NCBI GenBank assembly: GCA_016714905.1
Contig: JADKBW010000006.1
Coordinates: forward strand, 140,512 to 204,511
DNA from: Flavobacterium sp.
GTDB lineage: Bacteria; Bacteroidota; Bacteroidia; Flavobacteriales; Flavobacteriaceae
Reading direction: 5' to 3'
DNA: 64,000 nt
Shown here: positions 36,550 through 45,552 of the stretch, one piece after another
How the letters are laid out: the number at the start of each line of letters is the position of its first letter
Numbering within the stretch: position 1 is the stretch's first letter
Made by a program: the position numbers and the translations under genes
The notes under the pieces: generated by a model
The model's database searches: none
What the model was told of the DNA's origin: nothing
What the model saw: the letters and a program-made list of their open reading frames with translations, nothing else

Positions 36550-37887
36550 TTATTTTTGTTTCATTAACGCATCAGCCTTCAAAAAATAAGTCTCCTTTTT
36601 TTTCTGATCTCCCAATCCTGCCCATGCTTCTCCTAATTGTATATTGAAATTAATCTCTAGCGCTTTGTCATCTAGCACATAGTCGATGCCTGCTTCAAGT
36701 GCGTCCTTGGCTTTTTTATACTGCAATAATTGATTGAATGCTAATCCTGCGTAGTAGTAAAATTGTGGTTGCGAAGGATAGAGTTCTTGCAAGTTTTCTG
36801 CTCTTTTAGCTACGGTGGCAAAATCCTGTTTTTCGGTGTAAACTTCCAGCAATAACAATTGAGTTTCAAAATCTTCAGAGTTATTCCGAAGATGCATTTC
36901 GTAATACTTGATTGCTTTATCCCAATCGGATTTATTATGGTAAAATTTTGCGATTTCTTTGGCCACTTTCACCTCTTTATCTGAATCGAAATACGAAATG
37001 GCTTTTTCTAAATCTTTATCAAATTCGGGTTTGTCTTTGATGAAAATCAGAAACTCATTGAGCATGCGATGCTTGATTTTTGAGTCGATTTTAGCACTGG
37101 CAAAAACTTTATTCATAGATTGTACGCCGCTTACGCCATCATTATTATTCAAATGGTGTTTGAACAAACTCACTTGAGCCCAATCTGAAGTTGGAATTTC
37201 CTTCTCTAGTTGCTTGGTAATTTCTAGCGCTTTGTCCTCTTGATTGCTTTCAGAGTAAAGAAAAATCAATGCAATATAATTAGATTCTTCTTTTGGAAAC
37301 TTCTTAATCTGAACAATCAAATTCTCTTTTTCAGCATTCTGATATTTAGATTCTCTGAGGATTTGTGCTTTGTAATTTTCTCTTTGATCGGTCTTGCCTA
37401 TAGTGTCGTTGAGCTCGTTAATTAAGGTCAGTGCTTTGTCGAACTGTTGTGTATTCATATACAACGACACCAAATCTTCTTTATAGCTTTTTTTGAATTC
37501 AATTAATTTAGTCACAATAACAATGGCTTGATTGAAATCTTTGGTTTCGTAGCACACATCGTACATGCCTACCCAATACCATTGGTTTTTGGGATTGATT
37601 TTTGTGGCTTTTTCGAAATAATCGTAAGCGTCTTTATATTTCTTTTGTGCTAAGTAATTCTTGCCCATTTCGAAAAAAACCACATCGTTCTCGGGCTGCA
37701 GTTTATTACATTTTTCCAGAGCAGTAATGGCCTTATCGTAGTTCTCTATTCCTTTTTGAAGTAATGATTCATAGAAAGAATTTTGAAAATCATCATCTGC
37801 CAAAGCAATCGCGTCTGGTTCGGTTTGAGCCAGAAGCGAAGCGGAAAATAGGATTCCAAAGAAAAATATAAAAACGATTTTCTTCAT
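36550..37887 (-). CDS. Periplasmic tetratricopeptide-repeat protein
   Basis: 445 residues with a signal peptide (about 1-20, ending LLAQ). Nearly the whole mature part is TPR repeats, for example VFFEMGKNYLAQKKYKDAYDYF, KFYHNKSDWDKAIKYYEMHL and YYAGLAFNQLLQYKKAKDAL. TPR proteins are scaffolds; the neighbours (amidase activator, DUF4292, polysaccharide genes) suggest envelope assembly. No enzyme motif is visible. Confidence 0.82.
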   Translation of the reverse strand: MKKIVFIFFFGILFSASLLAQTEPDAIALADDDFQNSFYESLLQKGIENYDKAITALEKCNKLQPENDVVFFEMGKNYLAQKKYKDAYDYFEKATKINPKNQWYWVGMYDVCYETKDFNQAIVIVTKLIEFKKSYKEDLVSLYMNTQQFDKALTLINELNDTIGKTDQRENYKAQILRESKYQNAEKENLIVQIKKFPKEESNYIALIFLYSESNQEDKALEITKQLEKEIPTSDWAQVSLFKHHLNNNDGVSGVQSMNKVFASAKIDSKIKHRMLNEFLIFIKDKPEFDKDLEKAISYFDSDKEVKVAKEIAKFYHNKSDWDKAIKYYEMHLRNNSEDFETQLLLLEVYTEKQDFATVAKRAENLQELYPSQPQFYYYAGLAFNQLLQYKKAKDALEAGIDYVLDDKALEINFNIQLGEAWAGLGDQKKKETYFLKADALMKQK

Positions 37888-37893
37888 GTATGG

Positions 37894-38904
37894 TTATTCT
37901 AAAACAGAATAATCTCCAATGCTAATACTAGTAAAATTCCCGTCAAAACTAGCGTGACTTCCAATCATGGCGTTGTCTAGATTGGCGTTCTTAATATGCG
38001 AATGATTTTGCACCAAACTGTTTTTGATGTTTGAGTCACACACGTGACAAGCTTTTCCAAGCGACACATTCGGACCCACTGTCGCGTTGATTAGAACCAC
38101 ATCTTCTCCTATAAAGCAAGGCGGAATAATGGTAGAATGCTCAATCACAACAGAAGGATGCACGAGATTTTCACCATCTTGGTGTAAGAAATCTAACATT
38201 CTTGAGTTGGTTTCTACGGTAACGTTTTTGTTTCCGCAGTCCATCCATTCGTCGACTTTTCCTGGCACGAATTTGAGTCCTTTAACTTTCATGTTTTCCA
38301 AACCGTCAGTCAATTGGTATTCGCCACCTTTAACAACATTATTATCTAATAAATATTGCAATTCAGATCGCAAAGCTTCCCCAGATTTGAAATAATAAAT
38401 TCCGATAATTGCCAAATCAGAAACAAAATCTATTGGTTTTTCGACGAAATCAACAATTTGATTGTTTTCATTGAGTTGCACTACACCAAATGCACTTGGA
38501 TCTTCTACTTGTTTTACCCAAATCACGCTATCTGCAGACGTGTCTAAAGTAAAATCGGCTCTAAACAAAGTATCTGCATAAGCCACAACAATAGGTCCGG
38601 TCATGCTTTCTTTAGCGCACATAATCGCGTGTGCCGTTCCTAACGCTTCGTTCTGATAATAGATGGTCCCTTTAGAACCTAGTTTTTCGGCGATGGCGAC
38701 CAAGTCTTTTTCAACTTGGGTTCCGAAATCTTTATGAATGATGAAGGCAATTTCTTCGATGTCTTGATTGATGACTCCTGCAATATCTTCTACTAGCCTG
38801 TGTACGATTGGTTTTCCTGCAATTGGAATTAGCGGTTTCGGAACTGTGAGTGTGTGTGGTCTTAATCTGGAACCACGTCCAGCCATGGGAACTATTATTT
38901 TCAT
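37894..38904 (-). CDS. Sugar-1-phosphate nucleotidyltransferase
   Basis: 336 residues from MKIIVPMAGRGSRLRPHT (eight codons after an upstream ATG). The nucleotide-binding signature GRGSRLRPHTLTVPKPLIPIAGKP (quoted in key residues G-GSRLRP and PKPLIP) and the catalytic Asp segment VAYADTLF are clear. A C-terminal left-handed beta-helix (VHPSVVIEHSTIIPPCFIG) is present. It makes an NDP-sugar from NTP and sugar-1-phosphate; RmlA-like glucose-1-P or mannose-1-P use cannot be separated. It provides precursors for envelope polysaccharide in this cluster. Confidence 0.85.
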   Translation of the reverse strand: MKIIVPMAGRGSRLRPHTLTVPKPLIPIAGKPIVHRLVEDIAGVINQDIEEIAFIIHKDFGTQVEKDLVAIAEKLGSKGTIYYQNEALGTAHAIMCAKESMTGPIVVAYADTLFRADFTLDTSADSVIWVKQVEDPSAFGVVQLNENNQIVDFVEKPIDFVSDLAIIGIYYFKSGEALRSELQYLLDNNVVKGGEYQLTDGLENMKVKGLKFVPGKVDEWMDCGNKNVTVETNSRMLDFLHQDGENLVHPSVVIEHSTIIPPCFIGEDVVLINATVGPNVSLGKACHVCDSNIKNSLVQNHSHIKNANLDNAMIGSHASFDGNFTSISIGDYSVLE

Positions 38905-38947
38905 TTGTTTTCTAGTTTTATTCTTCATTTAGACCATTAGGCCTCTT

Positions 38948-38985
38948 GCCGCAAAGTTCGCAAAGTTTTTCGCAAAGTTTGCAAT
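38948..38985. repeat. Tandem CGCAAAGTT motifs
   Basis: Three copies of CGCAAAGTT within 38 bases, just upstream of the nucleotidyltransferase. They resemble the element at 8917-9012. Confidence 0.5.
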
Positions 38986-39021
38986 GTTTTATGTTTGTTT
39001 TAAGACGGTTATTAACCAAAT

Positions 39022-39456
39022 TTATTTCACTCCAGTGCTGCCAAATCCGCCTTCACCGCGTGACGTTTCAGATAAGGTTTCCACTTCAATCCATTCGGCG
39101 CGTTCGTGTTGGGCGATAATGAGTTGGGCGATGCGTTCTCCGTTTTCGATGACGAAAGGTTCGTTGGAAAAATTGACTAAAATCACGCCTATTTCCCCAC
39201 GGTAATCCGCGTCTACGGTTCCTGGTGAATTGAGTACGGTGATTCCTTTTTTGGCTGCTAATCCGCTACGAGGGCGAACTTGCGCTTCGTAACCAATCGG
39301 CAATTCGATGAAAAGTCCGGTTTTGACAATCGTTCTTTCTAAGGGATTAAGTGTAAAGGCTTCGGTGAGATTTGCCCGTAAGTCCATGCCGGCAGAAGCA
39401 AGCGCTGCGTAATTCGGTAGCGCGTGTTGTGATTGGTTGATAATTTTGATTTTCAT
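39022..39456 (-). CDS. dut: dUTP diphosphatase
   Basis: 144 residues, homotrimeric dUTPase. All five motifs are visible: AGMDLRA, RPRSGLAAKKG, TVDADYRGEIGV, ERIAQLII and the C-terminal RGEGGFGSTG that closes over the active site. It hydrolyses dUTP to dUMP, keeping uracil out of DNA. It sits inside the envelope cluster between the nucleotidyltransferase and the flippase. Confidence 0.96.
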   Translation of the reverse strand: MKIKIINQSQHALPNYAALASAGMDLRANLTEAFTLNPLERTIVKTGLFIELPIGYEAQVRPRSGLAAKKGITVLNSPGTVDADYRGEIGVILVNFSNEPFVIENGERIAQLIIAQHERAEWIEVETLSETSRGEGGFGSTGVK

Positions 39457-39481
39457 GAAGTTGTTGTTTTTAATTCGAATG

Positions 39482-39594
39482 CCCTAGCCCCGATTGCAGC
39501 GGAAATCCTTTTTGCTTTAAAGAAATATCTCCTAGACCGCGCTTGGAATGACAAAAAGCAAAAAGATTGCAGCGGAAAGCGGGAATAGCTCCTA
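39482..39594 (-). repeat. Dispersed palindromic repeat, family 1, copy C
   Basis: Left end CCCTAGCCCCGATTGCAGCG, right end GCGGGAATAGCTCCTA, with GATTGCAGCGG present on both sides and an inner AAAAAGCAAAAAG arm. Between the flippase stop and dut. Confidence 0.75.
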
Positions 39595-41058
39595 ATTTGA
39601 TTTACGATTCATAATGCGTTGTAACGTTTCTTTTTCGTTGTGGTAGATGAAATATAGATAGACAATTAAGAGCGTTGCTCCCACAAAATAGTTTTCTCTA
39701 AAAAAGTAAAATGACAGGATGGAAAAAGCGATTGACAATCCGAGGTAGCCACCTATTTTCCTCATGTCGTAGGGAATTGGATAATATTTGTTACCCATCA
39801 CATAGGAAATAAGCATCATGCTTCCGTAGGCTGCGATGGTAGCAATGGCAGATCCGTAGTAGCTGTATTTTGGGATGAGCAAATAATTTAAAACTAGTGT
39901 GATGATGGCGCCAACAATTGAAATATAAGCGCCGATGTGTGTTTTATCAATGAGTTTATACCAAACGGATAAGTTGGTATAAATCCCAAGAAAGAAATTG
40001 GCGAGAATGATTAGTGGAACGACTTTCATGGCTTCCCAGTAGGATTCGTCGCGAATCATGATCACTTTTAGAATATCGGCAAAAACAATAACAGCCAATA
40101 GAATAAACGAGCCGAATATTACAAAATACTTGGTCACTGTCGCGTAAGTTTGAGAGGCATTTTCTTTGTCGGCATGACTAAAGAAGAACGGTTCGATTCC
40201 GAGTGTATACGCCGTTCGGAATAGCACCATGAATAGTCCGAGTTTGTAACAGGCAGAATAAACTCCGACTTCGGAATCAGCAATGTCTGCCGGCAACAAT
40301 TTTCCGAGGAGGATTTTGTCGAATTGTTCGTTGATTGCAAAAGCAATTCCAGCAACGAGAATCGGCAGCCCGTAACGCATCATTCGTTTCCAGAGTTCAA
40401 AATTGAATTGCCATTTAATTTGGAAATAATTGGGAGATAAAGCGATAAAAGTCAACAAGCTCGCGATGATATTCGAGATAAAAATATAACCGATTTGGAA
40501 ATTGTCGAAGTAAAAAGTGGAAAGAAAACCAGTTGGATTAGAGGCAGCGACTTTGGGTAGAATCAATAAGAAAAAAAGATTCAACAAAAGATTGACAACT
40601 ACATTTCCGATTTTAATTGCCGCATAATACATTGGTCGTTGGTTGGCTCGCAGATTTGAAAACGGTACGATGACCAATGCGTCAAGAACCAAAATCCAAA
40701 TCGTGTAAGTAATATATTGCACATCGATTCCAGACCCATGTGCTAGTGCGTTTCGGAATAAAAGTGAAAGAAATAAGAATGCGATTGTCGACCAAAAAAT
40801 AGAGACTGTTGTGGTTTCCAGTACGCTCTTTTTGTTGGCTTCTTTGTTATAAAATCGAAAGAACGCGGTTTCCATTCCGTAGGCTAGGATGACATTGAAG
40901 AAAATCATCCAAGAAAATATGATGGACACTTTTCCATACGCCGCTTTGGGCAACAAATCGGTATAAATAGGAACCAACAAAAAGCTAAACATGCGCGGCA
41001 GTACCGTTGCTAGTCCATATATGGCAGTTTGTTTAAAAAGACTTTTATACAATCCCAA
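39592..41058 (-). CDS. Polysaccharide flippase, Wzx/MATE type
   Basis: 488 residues with about twelve to fourteen membrane helices and no long soluble domain. The N-terminal LFKQTAIYGLATVLPRMFSFLLVPIYT is the standard opening of the oligosaccharide-flippase family. It moves lipid-linked O-antigen or capsule units across the inner membrane. A promoter is visible 24 bases upstream, so the run flippase-dut-nucleotidyltransferase-TPR-DUF4292-envC may be one transcript. Confidence 0.88.
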   Translation of the reverse strand: MGLYKSLFKQTAIYGLATVLPRMFSFLLVPIYTDLLPKAAYGKVSIIFSWMIFFNVILAYGMETAFFRFYNKEANKKSVLETTTVSIFWSTIAFLFLSLLFRNALAHGSGIDVQYITYTIWILVLDALVIVPFSNLRANQRPMYYAAIKIGNVVVNLLLNLFFLLILPKVAASNPTGFLSTFYFDNFQIGYIFISNIIASLLTFIALSPNYFQIKWQFNFELWKRMMRYGLPILVAGIAFAINEQFDKILLGKLLPADIADSEVGVYSACYKLGLFMVLFRTAYTLGIEPFFFSHADKENASQTYATVTKYFVIFGSFILLAVIVFADILKVIMIRDESYWEAMKVVPLIILANFFLGIYTNLSVWYKLIDKTHIGAYISIVGAIITLVLNYLLIPKYSYYGSAIATIAAYGSMMLISYVMGNKYYPIPYDMRKIGGYLGLSIAFSILSFYFFRENYFVGATLLIVYLYFIYHNEKETLQRIMNRKSN

Positions 41059-41081
41059 GGGTTTTAATGATAGTTGTTAAA

Positions 41082-41114
41082 CAAAAATAAGGATTTGTTT
41101 GTGTTAAGCAGCAA
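41082..41114 (-). promoter_or_regulatory. Promoter of the flippase gene
   Basis: Minus-strand TTG (41112-41114), 22-base spacer, TATTTTTG (41082-41089, exact -7 match). Leader about 20 bases. Confidence 0.5.
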
Positions 41115-41131
41115 TTGTCAAGTAAGGATTC

Positions 41132-41569
41132 TTATGCCAATCCACTTTCGTCAATCATTTTCACAAAATGAAATCCTTTTGGACTGTATCCTTGGTTGTA
41201 ATAAAACCGATGTGCTTTAAAATTTCCGGTAAAAGCATCGAGTACAATCATGGTACAACCTAGCTCTTTTGCTTTTTGATTGAGATAATCGGTCATGGCT
41301 TTTCCGACTCCTTTTTCGCGATGGTCTGGATGCACGATAAAGTTGTCAATTTCGATATATTTCCCGGACCAGAGTTTGGTTCCTGTCCAGAATCCAGTCA
41401 ACCCCATGCAAGTTGCTCCCTCAAACACGGCCAATTGCGCGTAATTGTGCGGAATCATCTCGCGTAAGTGCAATTCGTATTTTTCGATTGTAATGTTCGG
41501 ATACAAAAATTGAATGACGTCGAAATGTGAAAGCATTTCCTGGATGTCGTGAAGTTCTTTTACTTTCAA
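41132..41569 (-). CDS. GNAT-family N-acetyltransferase
   Basis: 145 residues. The acetyl-CoA binding motif A is IVHPDHREKGVGKAMTDYL (R/Q-x-x-G-x-G form), followed by LDAFTGNFKAHRFYYNQGY at the C-terminal side. The acetyl acceptor is unknown. It is downstream of the ATP synthase terminator on the same strand. Confidence 0.88.
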   Translation of the reverse strand: MKVKELHDIQEMLSHFDVIQFLYPNITIEKYELHLREMIPHNYAQLAVFEGATCMGLTGFWTGTKLWSGKYIEIDNFIVHPDHREKGVGKAMTDYLNQKAKELGCTMIVLDAFTGNFKAHRFYYNQGYSPKGFHFVKMIDESGLA

Positions 41570-41595
41570 GATATTGGATTTAATTTGATATAAAA

Positions 41596-41627
41596 TTAAA
41601 TAAAAAGAGCCGACAACTGTCAGCTCT
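41596..41627 (-). terminator. Terminator of the ATP synthase operon
   Basis: On the minus strand AGAGCTGAC pairs with GTCGGCTCT (one G-T pair) over a 4-base loop, followed by TTTTTATTT. It lies 24 bases after the atpG stop. Confidence 0.8.
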
Positions 41628-41650
41628 TAAAATATTTTGTTCGATTGTAA

Positions 41651-42511
41651 CTAGCCTTTTAAAGCTTCCGCTCCACCTACGATTTCTAGGATTTCGTTTG
41701 TAATAGCAGCTTGACGTGCTTTGTTGTAAGTCAATTTCAATTGATCTCTCAATTCTGTTGCGTTATCCGTTGCTTTGTGCATTGCGGTCATACGTGCACC
41801 GTGCTCTGAAGCAAATGAATCTCTGATGGCTTTGTACAATTGTGTTTTCAATGATTTTGGAATCAAGGTTAAAACGATTTCTTCTTTTGATGGTTCAAAA
41901 ATATAATCGCCTGCGGTTGAAACTTTATCAGAAACAATTGGTGCTAATGGCAAAAATTGTTCAGTTTGAATAATTTGCGTTGCCGCATTTTTAAATTGAT
42001 TGTACACCAATTCGATTTTGTCGTACTCTCCAGAAATAAATTTAGCGGTGAGGCTGTCAGCGATGGTGGCTACGTTATCGAAAGTCAAATTATCGAAAAT
42101 ACCACTTTGATTGTCTGCAACCGTAAGTGTCTTCTTTAAGATGTCATTTCCTTTTTTTCCGATAGCGAAAACATCGACTTGCTTGCCTGCGTAAAGTTCG
42201 GCTCTGCTTTTTACCTCTTTAATAACATTGGTATTAAAAGCACCACACAATCCTCTGTTAGATGTGATTGCAATCACTAAAACTTTTTTGATTTCCCTTT
42301 GCTTTGTGAATTCTCCACCTGTGTCACCATCTAAAGTAGAAGAAAGATTTTGCAATAATTCCGTTAATTTTTCGGCATATGGTCGCATTGCTGTAATGGC
42401 ATCTTGTGCTTTTTTTAGCTTTGCGGCAGAAACCATTTTCATCGCCGATGTAATTTGCATCGTAGATGAAACGGAAGTAATTCTATTACGGATTTCCTTT
42501 AAGTTTGCCAT
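41651..42511 (-). CDS. atpG: ATP synthase F1 gamma subunit
   Basis: 286 residues. N-terminal helix MANLKEIRNRITSVSSTMQIT and C-terminal helix with YNKARQAAITNEILEIVGGAEAL form the coiled coil that rotates inside alpha3beta3. The middle has SNRGLCGAFNTNV. Last gene of the operon, separated from atpA by a 67-base gap with an inverted repeat. Confidence 0.96.
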   Translation of the reverse strand: MANLKEIRNRITSVSSTMQITSAMKMVSAAKLKKAQDAITAMRPYAEKLTELLQNLSSTLDGDTGGEFTKQREIKKVLVIAITSNRGLCGAFNTNVIKEVKSRAELYAGKQVDVFAIGKKGNDILKKTLTVADNQSGIFDNLTFDNVATIADSLTAKFISGEYDKIELVYNQFKNAATQIIQTEQFLPLAPIVSDKVSTAGDYIFEPSKEEIVLTLIPKSLKTQLYKAIRDSFASEHGARMTAMHKATDNATELRDQLKLTYNKARQAAITNEILEIVGGAEALKG

Positions 42512-42518
42512 TGTATTA

Positions 42519-42574
42519 GTTGTAGGTTGCGGGTTGTAAGTTATAGGTACGCCCTACAACTTACAACGTACAAC
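42519..42574. repeat. Imperfect inverted repeat between atpA and atpG
   Basis: GTTGTAGGTTGCGGGTTGTA (42519-42538) is the reverse of ACAACTTACAACGTACAAC (about 42556-42574) with mismatches. A transcript could fold here. Confidence 0.55.
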
Positions 42575-42578
42575 AGTA

Positions 42579-44156
42579 TTAATTATATTTTGCTGAAATT
42601 TCTTGAGCTGCTTTTTCGATAATATCGGTAATACTATCATCTAATTTACCAGCTTTTAAAGCGTCCAATGTCGCTCTGTGTTTGTTGTTCAAGTAATCTA
42701 AGAAGTCTTTTTCGAATTCTTTTACTTTGTTCACTGGCACATTTCTCAACAAGTTTTTAGAACCTGCATAGATAATAGCAACTTGATTTTCAACGGTATA
42801 AGGACTATTTAATCCTTGTTTCAGGATTTCCACATTTCGTTTTCCTTTTTCGATTACGTTTAATGTAACAGCATCTAAGTCAGAACCAAATTTCGCAAAC
42901 GCTTCCAATTCACGGAATTGTGCTTGATCTAGCTTTAAGGTACCCGCTACTTTTTTCATCGATTTAATCTGAGCGTTACCTCCAACACGAGATACCGAAA
43001 TACCTACGTTGATTGCAGGACGAACTCCAGAGTTAAACAAATCTCCATCCAAGAAAATCTGTCCGTCTGTAATCGAAATTACGTTTGTTGGGATATAAGC
43101 CGAAACGTCACCCGCTTGTGTTTCGATGATTGGCAAAGCTGTTAACGAACCGCCACCTTTTACGATTCCTTTCAAAGAATCTGGTAAGTCGTTCATGTTT
43201 TTAGCGATGTCGTCGTTTGCAATTACTTTACACGCTCTTTCTAATAAACGAGAGTGCAAGTAGAAAACGTCTCCAGGATATGCTTCACGTCCTGGTGGTC
43301 TTCTTAACAAAAGAGAAACTTCACGATACGCCACCGCTTGTTTTGATAAATCATCATAAACAATCAACGCAGGTCGACCTGAGTCTCTAAAATATTCTCC
43401 AATCGCAGCACCTGCAAACGGAGCGTATACTTGCATCGGAGCAGGATCAGAAGCGTTAGCAGCAACAATAACGGTATACGCCATAGCTCCTTTTTCTTCT
43501 AACATTTTTGCAATTCCAGCAACGGTAGACGCTTTTTGTCCAATCGCTACGTATATACAGAATACTGGTTTTCCAGCATCGTAAAATTCTTTTTGATTTA
43601 AGATGGTATCCAAACAAACGGTAGATTTACCTGTTTGACGGTCACCAATCACTAGCTCACGTTGTCCACGACCTACTGGAATCATTGCATCAACTGCTTT
43701 TACTCCGGTTTGTAATGGTTCAGTTACTGGCTGACGGAAGATAACTCCAGGCGCTTTTCTTTCCAAAGGCATTTCGAATAATTCACCTCCGATTGGTCCT
43801 TTTCCGTCAATTGGAAAACCAAGGGTGTTAACTACTCGACCAACCATTTGCTCACCCGCTTTAAGCGAAGCAATACGTTGTGTTCTTTTTGCAGTTGAAC
43901 CTTCTTTGATTCCTGTTGATGGTCCTAACAATACGACCCCAACGTTATCTTCTTCAAGATTCAAAACGATTCCTTCTAAACCGTTATCGAATTCTACTAG
44001 CTCACCATATTGAACATTTGACAACCCGTAAACACGAGCAATACCATCTCCAACGTTAAGAACTGATCCTACTTCTTCTAAAGTAGCACCTGATTCAAAT
44101 CCTTCTACTTGCTTTTTTAAGATTGCTGAAATTTCAGCAGGTTTAATTTCCGCCAT
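42579..44156 (-). CDS. atpA: ATP synthase F1 alpha subunit
   Basis: 525 residues, slightly longer than E. coli (513). Walker A is GDRQTGKST (about 170-178), where many species have GKT. Walker-B-type strand PALIVYDDLSKQ and the arginine-finger region VGISVSRVGGNAQ are intact. It carries non-catalytic nucleotide sites in alpha3beta3. The beta subunit gene is not in this window. Confidence 0.98.
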   Translation of the reverse strand: MAEIKPAEISAILKKQVEGFESGATLEEVGSVLNVGDGIARVYGLSNVQYGELVEFDNGLEGIVLNLEEDNVGVVLLGPSTGIKEGSTAKRTQRIASLKAGEQMVGRVVNTLGFPIDGKGPIGGELFEMPLERKAPGVIFRQPVTEPLQTGVKAVDAMIPVGRGQRELVIGDRQTGKSTVCLDTILNQKEFYDAGKPVFCIYVAIGQKASTVAGIAKMLEEKGAMAYTVIVAANASDPAPMQVYAPFAGAAIGEYFRDSGRPALIVYDDLSKQAVAYREVSLLLRRPPGREAYPGDVFYLHSRLLERACKVIANDDIAKNMNDLPDSLKGIVKGGGSLTALPIIETQAGDVSAYIPTNVISITDGQIFLDGDLFNSGVRPAINVGISVSRVGGNAQIKSMKKVAGTLKLDQAQFRELEAFAKFGSDLDAVTLNVIEKGKRNVEILKQGLNSPYTVENQVAIIYAGSKNLLRNVPVNKVKEFEKDFLDYLNNKHRATLDALKAGKLDDSITDIIEKAAQEISAKYN

Positions 44157-44172
44157 AATTATATATCAATAA

Positions 44173-44706
44173 CTAGTTACTTAATTCTCTTTTTAATACT
44201 TGTAATCTGTTGGCGATGGATGCGTTGTATTGCTTGTCGCCTATTCTTAATATAAATCCGCCAATAATGGATGGATCTACGTTGTTTTCAATGGTAATTT
44301 TTTTGCTAGAAAGCGTTGCCACTTTTGCTAATACTTTTGATTCTAAAGCCGCGTCCATAGGAACAGCAGTGGTTACTTTGGCAACCTCAACACCATTCAT
44401 CTCGTCAAACTGACGACTGTACTCTGAAGCTACATCACCAAGAATCTCAAATCGCTTGTTTTCATGCAACAAGTGGAACAAACTTTTAGTTACTCCATTA
44501 ATCCCAGTAAAAACTTCGGAAAGCGCGCTTTCTTTAACGTCAACTTTGGTTGTTGGATTTTGGATAAATGTATTTAATTCCGCATTACTTGAAATAGTAG
44601 ATGCAATAGAAATCATATCGCTGTTTACAGCTTCAGCCGCTCCCTTATCATTAGCGATAGAAAGGATGGCTTTGGCGTAACGGATTGCTGCTCTTGTACC
44701 TGACAT
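44173..44706 (-). CDS. atpH: ATP synthase F1 delta subunit
   Basis: 177 residues (OSCP/delta family). N-terminal GTRAAIRYAKAILSIAND and C-terminal VDPSIIGGFILRIGDKQYNASI match the family ends. It links the top of F1 to the b-subunit stalk. One base separates it from atpF. Confidence 0.95.
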   Translation of the reverse strand: MSGTRAAIRYAKAILSIANDKGAAEAVNSDMISIASTISSNAELNTFIQNPTTKVDVKESALSEVFTGINGVTKSLFHLLHENKRFEILGDVASEYSRQFDEMNGVEVAKVTTAVPMDAALESKVLAKVATLSSKKITIENNVDPSIIGGFILRIGDKQYNASIANRLQVLKRELSN

Positions 44707-44707
44707 A

Positions 44708-45208
44708 TTAGTTTAGTTTAGCGTCACCTAACATTTTCTCAACCAATTTTACTTGGGCTTCTTTGTTAGACAATTCGTCTTTCAATAATTTTTCTGCAAT
44801 TTCCAGAGACAAAGAAGAAACTTGTGATTTCAATTCAGCCATAGCTGCATTTTTTTCGCTTTGAATGGCAGCTTTCGCTTGCTCGATCATTTTTTGCCCT
44901 TGTGCTTGCGCTTCTAATTTTGAATCTGCAATTACTTTCTCTTTCATTTCACGCGCTTCTTTTAGCATCGCATCTCTTTCCAATCTTGCTTCTTGCAAAA
45001 TACGTTGGTTGTCTGATTGCAAGTTTTGCATTTCTTTTTTAGCATTTTCAGCAGATAACAAGGCGTTTTTAATACCTTCTTCTCTTTCATTGACTGCATC
45101 CAAGATTGGTTTCCAAGCAAATTTTTTCAAAAGAAGAATCAATCCAACGAAAATAATTGTTTGCCAAAAAAACAAACCAAACGAAAAATCATTTATTAAC
45201 TTTTCCAT
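44708..45208 (-). CDS. atpF: ATP synthase F0 b subunit
   Basis: 166 residues. One membrane helix near the N-terminus (FFWQTIIFVGLILLLKKFAW), then ~130 residues of Lys/Glu/Ala-rich coiled coil ending LLKDELSNKEAQVKLVEKML. It is the peripheral stalk that holds alpha3beta3 still. Confidence 0.96.
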   Translation of the reverse strand: MEKLINDFSFGLFFWQTIIFVGLILLLKKFAWKPILDAVNEREEGIKNALLSAENAKKEMQNLQSDNQRILQEARLERDAMLKEAREMKEKVIADSKLEAQAQGQKMIEQAKAAIQSEKNAAMAELKSQVSSLSLEIAEKLLKDELSNKEAQVKLVEKMLGDAKLN

Positions 45209-45250
45209 ACTATATAGGTAATTAGAATCTTTTTAATTTAATTTAAAAAC

Positions 45251-45279
45251 AATAGCTGTAACCAACCGTTACAGCTATT
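45251..45279 (-). terminator. Hairpin after atpE, probable partial terminator or RNA-stability element
   Basis: Perfect 12-bp stem (45251-45262 with 45268-45279) and 5-base loop, followed on the minus strand by GTTTTTAAATT. It lies between the atpE stop and atpF inside the operon, where partial termination would raise c-subunit yield. Confidence 0.7.
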
Positions 45280-45289
45280 TGTTTATCTA

Positions 45290-45490
45290 CTAGTTTTCGG
45301 CTACTGCAAACAAAGCTGCAAATCCGATACCTTCAACAAGAGCCGCTGCAATAAGCATCGCTGTTTGGATCTTACCGTAAGAATCTGGTTGACGAGCAAT
45401 AGCGTCCATTGCTGAACCACCAATTCTACCAACACCAATACCAACTCCGATAACTACTAATCCAGCTCCAATAATTCTTGGCATGTTCAT
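45290..45490 (-). CDS. atpE: ATP synthase F0 c subunit
   Basis: 66 residues, two membrane helices with the polar loop ARQPDSYGK. The first helix has the glycine pattern GVGIGVGRIGG and the second carries the ion-binding Glu in LVEGIGFAALFAV. The residues that go with sodium binding (a Gln in helix one and Ser/Thr after the Glu) are absent, so it should be proton-driven. Short but complete for the family. Confidence 0.96.
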   Translation of the reverse strand: MNMPRIIGAGLVVIGVGIGVGRIGGSAMDAIARQPDSYGKIQTAMLIAAALVEGIGFAALFAVAEN

Positions 45491-45552
45491 AAATATATGT
45501 ATTAAAAATTAAACATTCATTTTTAAAGCAAAGGGCAAAAGCCTTTCGCTAT

